A DNA stretch of 10,773 nt from Lentisphaeria bacterium UBA7640 (GTDB taxonomy: Bacteria; Verrucomicrobiota; Lentisphaeria; Victivallales; Victivallaceae). Position 1 is the stretch's first letter; each line of letters begins with the position of its first letter. The notes under the pieces are model-generated. The model was not told the origin of the DNA. It worked only from the letters and a program-made list of their open reading frames with translations, and ran no database searches. The DNA lies in assembly GCA_002483765.1 (NCBI GenBank), contig DLIO01000033.1:1-10773 (forward strand), read 5' to 3'. Shown piece after piece: positions 6,801 through 10,773 of the stretch. Position numbers and translations under genes: made by a program.

Positions 6801-9379
6801 GGTAGCGTGGTCAGGAAAACTACGAATAACGTCCAAAATCCAATCGGAGTTGGCATAATCGTCCAACCGCCAAGCAGGATCATCAACAATGATGGTGTCG
6901 CCAAACTACGGCGTAGATTGTCAAATATTTTCCAGCGCGTGAGCCAACTGAGTGGATTGCGCAAAAACTTTTTTGACATTCCGGGAACACGCGGTAACAG
7001 CCATTTGGCAATCTGCCAGTCTCCACGGGTCCAGCGGTGCCGTCGACTCATTTCAGCCGGCAAACTGGTCGGATGTTCCTCGTATAACTCTACGTCCGTG
7101 ACCAGCCCTGATCTGGCGTAACCACTTTCAATCAAGTCATGACTTAGAATAAGATTCTCTGGAAACCTTTCGTTGGTTGACTGATGGAACGCATCAACGT
7201 CGTAAATTCCCTTTCCAACATATGAACCTTCGCGAAACAAGTCTTGATAAACGTCAGAAACTTCATTGGTATAAGGGTCGATTCCAGCCTCTTTGACACA
7301 GAGTCGGGTAAATAGTGAACTGTTGGCAGAGGATAGACAAGTTGGCGTGCGTGGCTGCAAGATCGCATATCCTTCAACTACACGACCGGTTACCGGATCA
7401 AGCCGTGGACGGTTCAGAGGATGTGCAATGGTTCCGACGAGTTTGGCGGCGGTGCCGTGAGGCAACGTGGTGTCCGTATCAAGCGTTATAACGTATTGAA
7501 TTAAAGGCAAAGGCTTTAGATCGCCAATGATTTTACTGAACATTTCGTGAGAACCACCACGTAATAGCTCGTTGAACTGTTCTAGTTTTCCGCGCTTACG
7601 TTCGTAGCCCATCCAGAGACGTTCGTACGGATTCCAAACTCGTTTTCGATGAAAAAGATAAAAAAGGCTGTTGTCATTACTGCTGTATTGTTTATTTAAA
7701 TTTTCGATGCCAGCGCTGACCAGCTGCACTAATTCAGCGTCGTCTGGTTGAATCTCTTCAGGCGCATCAAGGAAGTCAGTCAACAGTGCGAAAGAGAGAT
7801 TGGGGTCCCGATTGCCCAAATATCTAATTTCTAGAGACGCTAATAAGTTTTTTACTCCCTGCGGGTTGTTCAGTAGGGTAGGAATAACTACCATAGTGCG
7901 GTGTTCATCAGGAATTCCCTTGGAAAAATCCAGACGCGGCAGGCGGTGCGTGCTGACTAAAATATTAATCAAAAAATTGACCAGAGCGATTGCCATCTGT
8001 GATGCGCCAATGAAGCTCAGCACAATCATCAAGACAATTGCCCAATTAAAGCGCCCCATTGGTTCGACGATTGTCATGGTCAGGCAAACAGTCAATGCCG
8101 TAATTAAAAATATGGCTCCAATATAACAGCTCAGAGGAAATTTACGCAACGTACGTTTGAGCCAGTGGCGAAGCGACCAACGCACTTTAATAGCAGACTC
8201 GAGTTGTTTTCGTTCTTTGCCAACGAGATAAAATCCGACATGGGCATTGCGAGCATGGCGGCCATCACGCCGGCTGGCATCGGTAGCCAGCTCAATCGCG
8301 GTTTGAGCGACTTCTTCCTCTGATATATTGGCGCGCCGTGCTAATTTTTCAACGCCGTGTCGATACCAATCACGAGTGAAGAAGTCCATATCATGATAAA
8401 TATTTGAAGGATCATTTTGCAATATCTGCTCAATACGACTCATCTCTTCGACGAAAGGCTGCCACTTCATCGTGTTCAAAAAACGTAAACTGCCGATACT
8501 ATTAGCAATCGAAACTTGATCTTCAGCTTGACCTTGTCGGTCTGCTCGTTGTAAACTTTCTCGGGTTAATCCTTTTTCCGCTAAACGGTGTTGAATCCAG
8601 CTATCAACTGTCGCCAGCGCGGGGTCTTGCCGCTCTGAACGGCTGAAAAATTCTTCAACAAAAATACTACTGAATGGTAGTTCAGTGTCTGCCATCTCGG
8701 CTAATACGCGAAGTACCGCAGCATTATTTCTTTTCGATGCTGTCGACAATCTTTTAACCCACATGGTCGCCAAATTGAAATCATGTCGACGCTCAACGAT
8801 ATTCATTGACACTCTTCTCAAGTTTTCAATTAATCCCAAACGCAACATAATCGGAATTGCCCAGAGTTCACCAATTGTCAAGGTCGTAACAGATTGATAG
8901 TTGTCTACGAAAAGGTTGACGTTTTCGGCATCAATGCGCCCATCGGTATGAGTAATCAATTCCATAGCGATGTCATATACGCGGGGAAGACCGGCGTTAA
9001 TTCCGTTCAGTAACCGAGGTAATTCGCGGTTATATTCCTTGGGCAGATGAAAACGAGTAAGACGGAACTGTCCTTCAATCAAATAGAAGTTATTTAGCAA
9101 CCATTCCCCCGCTGGACTAATACGTTGCTTTCCAGCATCTTCACCCACTACTAAGTCGTAAGCATATAAAAGGGCTTTTTCGTTTTTAGCTAACCGCAAC
9201 AGTAATCTGTTTGTACCGGGAGTTTTGTCGATTTGATGTTGTCTGGCTAGCGCAGCGGCATGCCGGCTTAGTTGTTTTCCGCTGAATAATTCAGCGCGCA
9301 AAGGGTATTCTTTTACATTTTTTGATTCTTCTACACCTTTGCTTAATCCATCAGTTACGTTTGACATAAAAGAGTGCAT
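839..9379 (-). CDS. ndvB: cyclic beta-1,2-glucan synthase (GT84 plus GH94), NdvB/ChvB/Cgs family
   Basis: This giant inner-membrane enzyme uses UDP-glucose to build beta-1,2-glucan on itself, trims it to length and releases it as a ring: osmoregulated periplasmic glucan. At about 2846 residues it has the usual length for rhizobial NdvB. Visible layout: cytoplasmic N-terminal region 1-415; membrane segments near 417-437 and 447-475; GT84 domain with DTDTTLPHG (Asp634, Asp636) and RRHRWTRGDWQ (779-789, the (Q/R)xxRW motif); four more membrane segments near 828-843, 846-866, 951-971 and 975-995; glycoamylase-like domain about 1310-1520 (PWGISESGYN from 1399, AHHQGM near 1498); beta-sandwich modules with GGGYSRW (1594-1600) and FFNGLGGF (2050-2057); GH94 phosphorylase domain with GFRDQLQDTT (Asp2396) and CDWNDGMNLVG (Asp2527, Asp2530), which holds the family's catalytic acid. 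I chose the ATG at 9379 because AAGGA lies 5 bases upstream. The in-frame ATG at 9418 has no ribosome-binding site and falls inside a likely -10 box. No frameshift or missing key motif is visible. No exporter gene adjoins it. Confidence 0.96.
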   Translation of the reverse strand: MHSFMSNVTDGLSKGVEESKNVKEYPLRAELFSGKQLSRHAAALARQHQIDKTPGTNRLLLRLAKNEKALLYAYDLVVGEDAGKQRISPAGEWLLNNFYLIEGQFRLTRFHLPKEYNRELPRLLNGINAGLPRVYDIAMELITHTDGRIDAENVNLFVDNYQSVTTLTIGELWAIPIMLRLGLIENLRRVSMNIVERRHDFNLATMWVKRLSTASKRNNAAVLRVLAEMADTELPFSSIFVEEFFSRSERQDPALATVDSWIQHRLAEKGLTRESLQRADRQGQAEDQVSIANSIGSLRFLNTMKWQPFVEEMSRIEQILQNDPSNIYHDMDFFTRDWYRHGVEKLARRANISEEEVAQTAIELATDASRRDGRHARNAHVGFYLVGKERKQLESAIKVRWSLRHWLKRTLRKFPLSCYIGAIFLITALTVCLTMTIVEPMGRFNWAIVLMIVLSFIGASQMAIALVNFLINILVSTHRLPRLDFSKGIPDEHRTMVVIPTLLNNPQGVKNLLASLEIRYLGNRDPNLSFALLTDFLDAPEEIQPDDAELVQLVSAGIENLNKQYSSNDNSLFYLFHRKRVWNPYERLWMGYERKRGKLEQFNELLRGGSHEMFSKIIGDLKPLPLIQYVITLDTDTTLPHGTAAKLVGTIAHPLNRPRLDPVTGRVVEGYAILQPRTPTCLSSANSSLFTRLCVKEAGIDPYTNEVSDVYQDLFREGSYVGKGIYDVDAFHQSTNERFPENLILSHDLIESGYARSGLVTDVELYEEHPTSLPAEMSRRHRWTRGDWQIAKWLLPRVPGMSKKFLRNPLSWLTRWKIFDNLRRSLATPSLLMILLGGWTIMPTPIGFWTLFVVFLTTLPIFLTTFGELLLHKPRERTWRIHGKIVLESGILKFSEAILTLATLPYHAVVNLDAIIVSAGRMIFTRRGLMLWNTEHYALRNKRTTLGDFFLEMWVTPLFAITATVALALTAPNELFFSGPLLVLWLAAPVICWWTGRPIVEAKPKLSDSQYDFLHKLTRQTWRFFETQVNAEGNWLPPDNIQEDRIPEVAFRTSPTNIGMSLLANLAAADFGYITNQELLERTANTLKTMERLEHFRGHLYNWYDTKTCQPMLPYYVSSVDSGNLFGALITLRVGLLELKNQPIISPRLAAGLLDTLKMISSPQFDSIRTKLNNFADRSKNIGTQSQPFGLSDIVETLEELIDDITAIADFENDEEQWWKSALDHQCRAALNEISFLIPDLNKFDHIPSLQDLSVDEQAGKNAAERIEKIEKLVARCSQQEEMDFSFLYSTELDLISIGFNVSERRRDSSHYDLLASEARLISFILVAQDKLPHEHWFALGRQLTIHDNTMALLSWSGSMFEYLMPLLLMPTYENTLLNQTYCGVVKRQIEYGCQRNVPWGISESGYNTVDTHGSYQYRAFGVPGLGLKRGLAEDLVIAPYASALALMVMPEESCKNLQKLSKLGHSGKYGLYEAIDFTPSRLPLGKHNFMLPSYMAHHQGMSLMALTYLLLDRPMQRRFMSDPRHKTAELLLQERMPKAASPIQPHAKEVDSARLPLEALPAAMRVFPSPHTPTPQVHLLSNGNYHLMVTNAGGGYSRWRDLAITRWREDATRDCWGMFCYLRDTESGALWSTAYQPTQSEAKHQEAIFVRERAEYRRQDNDIESYTEIVVSPEDDVEVRRITLTNLSPRTRVIELTSYAEVVLAPLKADIAHPVFSNLFVHTEIINGSQAILCTRRPRAATEEQPWMFHLLISQGELAEITSYETDRAKFIGRCRTTSKPAAFDNTGPLSNTDGAVLDPIVAIRNSLTIQADTSANWYVVSGVAETRADALMMVDKYRDSGFAERAFDMASSHTQLLLNQLQANEADTQVYLQLAASMIYSNPQHRATANILNSNKLAQPGLWKLGISGDLPILLLRIADLNRLELVRDVLKAHAFWQEKGLKTDLVIVNEDFSGYRQSLHEEILDLIASSTEKESKEIFLWRGEQLSEEDRILLQAVARVILTDSAKPLEEQVEEAIPTRKKLPLFVPTRAAIQKTQSDLTQSKRVFFNGLGGFTPDGREYVISLKPGQTTPAPWSNVLANEKIGTIVTESGGSYTWVDNAQAFRITPWNNDPVSDASGEAFYICDEETGQFWSPMPMPARGESTYICRHGFGYSVFEYSQFDISSEAWVYVALDSPVKLVTIKIRNRSGRNRRLSMTGYWELILGESHHANQMHVVTSIDPDTSALFARSSYNREFAGKTVFVNVSGGASSFTDNRTDFIGRNGTLANPRAMYETHLAGRSGPGFDPCAALQTKFDLSDGEDHELVFIIGAADSADEAHRLVRRYADPHSAQQELENVWEFWKKTLGVVYVETPDPAFNIMANGWLEYQALSCRYWGRSGYYQSGGAYGFRDQLQDTTAIIHAAPVEAREHLLRSASRQFVEGDVQHWWHPPSGRGVRTRCSDDYLWLPYATCRYVKMTGDTGVLQEIAGFLEGRPVNEGEESYYDLPQNSTETATLYQHCVRAIKYGLKFGEHGLPLIGTCDWNDGMNLVGIEGKGESIWLAFFLYKVLNDFAELAQRQDDAEFSAYCLEMAQMLQVNIEKNGWDGEWYRRAYFDNGEPLGSSTNEECQIDSIAQSWAVISGAADPSRARQGMENVNRRLVQRDDKLIRLFHPPFAKSSVDPGYIKGYPPGVRENGGQYTHAAIWTAIAFAEMGETELAWEMATLLNPIRHATNPADTELYMVEPYVVAADIYSSEPHIGRGGWTWYTGASGWMYRLLIETLLGLQLEVDTLRINPRVPKVWSSFKLHYRYQETFYHITVRRSEDSPKRSIRVVLNGQEQPEGTIKLINDRQNHKVQVIIS

Positions 9380-9384
9380 ATAAA

Positions 9385-9389
9385 TCCTT
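9385..9389 (-). promoter_or_regulatory. ribosome-binding site that fixes the glucan synthase start
   Basis: AAGGA within AAAAAGGATTTATATG sits 5 bases upstream of the ATG at 9379-9377. The longer in-frame candidate, ATG at 9418-9416, is preceded by TTGATATGGTGCT with no Shine-Dalgarno match. A further in-frame ATG at codon 5 of the chosen frame also lacks one. This supports a protein 13 residues shorter than the longest open frame. Confidence 0.75.
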
Positions 9390-9413
9390 TTTAAAATTGT
9401 GTTGAATAAGTTT

Positions 9414-9442
9414 ACCATAGCACCATATCAAGCTTTATTCAA
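9414..9442 (-). promoter_or_regulatory. candidate sigma-70 promoter for the glucan synthase gene
   Basis: On the minus strand TTGAAT (9442-9437) and TATGGT (9419-9414) are separated by exactly 17 bases, and TGC directly precedes the -10 hexamer, giving an extended -10 element. Each hexamer matches four of six consensus bases. A transcript would start near 9407 and leave a 5' leader of about 28 bases before the ATG at 9379, containing the AAGGA site. The upstream in-frame ATG (9418) would lie within the -10 box and so not be transcribed. AT-rich DNA yields such matches easily, but the spacing, the extended -10 and the agreement with the start choice make this the best candidate in the gap. I found no clear operator. 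Confidence 0.4.
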
Positions 9443-9559
9443 TTTTTAACCCGACCGCGCTATTGGGAATTAAGGTGTTTTAATCGCGTTATATCATTAG
9501 AAATAGTGGTTATAAAAGATACAGTAAAATATAAGATTAAATGATGTAACTTTAGATAT

Positions 9560-9591
9560 TAATTCACGCGCGCATAATGCGCGCGCCAATT
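9560..9591. repeat. GC-rich palindromic repeat, copy 2 (imperfect hairpin)
   Basis: This matches copy 1 (734-765) at 30 of 32 positions; the differences are A for G at 9566 and C for G at 9587. Bases 9567-9575 pair with 9577-9585 (9 pairs), then two mismatches, then four AATT pairs. The substitutions fall in the same arm-end region but do not compensate, so the outer stem is weaker while the CGCGCGCATAATGCGCGCG core is unchanged. It lies 79 bases after the stop of the isomerase-like lipoprotein gene and about 118 bases upstream of the synthase gene's -35 hexamer. No T-run follows on the transcribed strand. The rest of the 291-base gap (9380-9670) is AT-rich and holds the candidate promoter and a weak hairpin; I see no gene in it. 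Confidence 0.82.
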
Positions 9592-9616
9592 GAAGACTCA
9601 AATTATATAATATTAT

Positions 9617-9634
9617 AAAATCATTTTTAATGAT
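9617..9634 (-). terminator. weak AT-rich hairpin, possible terminator after the isomerase-like lipoprotein gene
   Basis: On the minus strand ATCATT and AATGAT form a 6-base stem with an AAA loop, followed by TTTATAATATT. It lies about 36 bases after the stop codon at 9671, the expected place for a terminator. The stem has only one G-C pair and the T-run is short, so it would be inefficient and may be just AT-rich spacer. Confidence 0.2.
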
Positions 9635-9670
9635 ACGATATTTTTTAAGTTTACTGAACTCGGCTTCACA

Positions 9671-10201
9671 TTAGGGGCGCACAGTAGGAATCCTCTCGGA
9701 GGCATTACTGGGGCCGTGAAATGCTTTCATGTCGATGATTTTGCCGGAATCGTCAAAGGTCATAACATCGATTGCTTGGATGATCTTTTTCTCACCATTT
9801 TTTTTCAAATGAATTGTAAAAGCCATGGCGGCAGAATGCCCGTAAGATCCACGGATTGGCGTGTCTAGTTCCAATCTTTCAACCATCGTAACAGCGCGCT
9901 GATAGAATGCGGTAATGGCTTCTTTTCCTTTGACAACGCGACCGCCTCCGACCGGATCTTCAATCTTGGCATTGTCCGCAAAAAGAGCGATGAGCATTGC
10001 CGCATCTCCTTGATTGAAACCATCAATGTACTGCTGGAGAGCATTTTTCATGTGGTTTTCACGAGCTTCTGATTCAAATCGTGGTTCAGGAGTAGGTTCC
10101 GTAGTATTTACACATCCAGCAAGAATAGCAACTAAAGCAAACATCATTACCAAGCCAAAAGTGTAGGGGCTGATGTTTGAAACTATAGATTTAGTCTTCA
10201 T
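9671..10201 (-). CDS. lipoprotein with a ketosteroid-isomerase-like (NTF2/SnoaL) domain
   Basis: The 176-residue product has a long hydrophobic signal (about residues 13-28) and an ideal lipobox, LAGC, with modified Cys30; Val at +2 fits outer-membrane sorting. A Pro/Glu-rich linker (about 33-45) leads to one compact NTF2-like domain (about 46-165). It resembles steroid delta-isomerase closely: QQYIDGFNQGD, ALFADNAKIEDPVG, AFYQRAV and QAIDVMTFDDSGKI align by eye with Comamonas testosteroni isomerase. Tyr58, Asp82 and Asp145 match that enzyme's Tyr14, Asp38 and Asp99, and Tyr100 its Tyr55. An isomerase-type reaction on an exported hydrophobic substrate is therefore possible, but many NTF2-like proteins keep the fold for other uses and I cannot name the substrate. 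I chose the ATG at 10201, not 10273, because the signal peptide then starts at the N-terminus and GAGA lies 9 bases upstream. The start overlaps the end of the preceding gene by 11 bases, suggesting translational coupling. Confidence 0.82.
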   Translation of the reverse strand: MKTKSIVSNISPYTFGLVMMFALVAILAGCVNTTEPTPEPRFESEARENHMKNALQQYIDGFNQGDAAMLIALFADNAKIEDPVGGGRVVKGKEAITAFYQRAVTMVERLELDTPIRGSYGHSAAMAFTIHLKKNGEKKIIQAIDVMTFDDSGKIIDMKAFHGPSNASERIPTVRP

Positions 10202-10703
10202 GTTTTGCATTCTCAATAACGTTGATGTCTGTGGATAATTCTTTTGTGGATCCAGCGGGTTGCGTCCGACCACTTCCCAGAGATGGTCGAATGATTCTTT
10301 TCACCCAGGCCAAGACACCAGTATTCATCTTATCCATTTCAATCTCAGCCTCTCGCATCGTCGATTCCCACGCTGGAGCGAATCCTGGGGCTTTTTCGTA
10401 CATCATGTGGATAGTTTTGTCATATAGATACAAAGTTCGGAGTTCTGACTTATCTGGACGGCTTGTCATGGTTGCCAAAGATATTCTAAGATTTTCACTC
10501 TGTTTTTTAAGTTGCTCAATTTCGGCCTGCAGAGCTTGATTCCCTTTTGAATTAATCGTCAGTTGAGTGTGCAGATGTTCGCGAAGTTGTCGGTTATCTT
10601 TCCGAAGTGTGCGCCGTTTATTCCAGCCACCGATTGCCACAAAAAGAGCAAACGCCAAGCCGAGTGCGAGGCCAATTGTAAAAGGGTGTGTCAGCAGTTC
10701 CAT
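10191..10703 (-). CDS. membrane-anchored coiled-coil protein of unknown function
   Basis: The 170-residue product has one N-terminal membrane segment (about 8-26, LALGLAFALFVAIGG) followed by NKRR, so by the positive-inside rule the rest is probably cytoplasmic. Residues 32-80 are Leu/Gln/Glu/Lys/Arg-rich with heptad-like spacing and probably form a coiled coil. A compact helical part follows (about 85-140) with the distinctive KAPGFAPAWESTMREAEIEM (104-123) and VLAWVKRII. The last 28 residues are polar and likely disordered. I do not recognise a named family; shape alone suggests a scaffold or an accessory to a membrane process. The start is well supported: AAGGA at 10717-10713 lies 9 bases before the ATG. 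The gene overlaps the isomerase-like lipoprotein gene by 11 bases in another frame, so the two are probably made together. If the topology is right, the partners act on opposite sides of the inner membrane. The 70 bases upstream to the window edge are AT-rich with no convincing promoter. Confidence 0.8.
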   Translation of the reverse strand: MELLTHPFTIGLALGLAFALFVAIGGWNKRRTLRKDNRQLREHLHTQLTINSKGNQALQAEIEQLKKQSENLRISLATMTSRPDKSELRTLYLYDKTIHMMYEKAPGFAPAWESTMREAEIEMDKMNTGVLAWVKRIIRPSLGSGRTQPAGSTKELSTDINVIENAKHED

Positions 10704-10773
10704 TGTTGTTTATCCTTAAATCGTAAAAAGCATCATTAAAAAATTTACATATTACGTTACGGGCGTATTTCCG

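Noticed and set aside
10202..10273. Longer N-terminus for the isomerase-like lipoprotein, starting MVGRNPLDP
   Set aside because: It would put 24 polar residues before the signal peptide and overlap the upstream gene by 83 bases. The ATG at 10201 has a usable ribosome-binding site and gives a normal signal sequence.

Overview
The window looks like chromosomal DNA of a Gram-negative proteobacterium. It has two probable type II signal-peptide lipoproteins and a very large inner-membrane cyclic beta-1,2-glucan synthase. Coding DNA is of moderate GC and the intergenic DNA is clearly AT-rich. I cannot name the genus. The synthase family is classically alphaproteobacterial but also occurs in other proteobacteria, so it does not settle the class. 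All supported genes are on the minus strand, so transcription runs from high to low coordinates. I see no rRNA, tRNA, CRISPR array or insertion sequence.

In transcription order, the window opens with a translationally coupled pair. The first (10191-10703) is a short membrane-anchored coiled-coil protein of unknown function. It overlaps by 11 bases the second (9671-10201), a lipoprotein whose mature part is a ketosteroid-isomerase-like (NTF2/SnoaL fold) domain that keeps the family's catalytic Tyr, Asp and Asp. A 291-base AT-rich gap follows. It holds one copy of a GC-rich palindrome, a weak hairpin and a plausible promoter for the next gene.

The synthase gene (839-9379) fills about 80% of the window and is intact. 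Its protein of about 2846 residues has the full NdvB/ChvB/Cgs layout: N-terminal cytoplasmic region, six membrane segments around a GT84 glucosyltransferase domain, a glycoamylase-like domain, two beta-sandwich modules and a C-terminal GH94 phosphorylase domain. By family knowledge it makes cyclic osmoregulated glucan from UDP-glucose on a protein-linked intermediate. No glucan exporter (NdvA/ChvA) lies in the window.

Beyond it, a second copy of the palindrome lies 73 bases after the stop codon. The first copy lies 79 bases after the stop of its own upstream gene. Next is a small lipoprotein gene (341-706) whose frame stays open for 52 codons past its TAA. The last 105 bases may hold the start of another gene that leaves the window.

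The points most worth checking are the catalytically intact isomerase-like lipoprotein, the repeated CG-alternating palindrome at matching post-gene positions, and the open frame beyond the small lipoprotein's stop. I found no convincing new multi-gene system.
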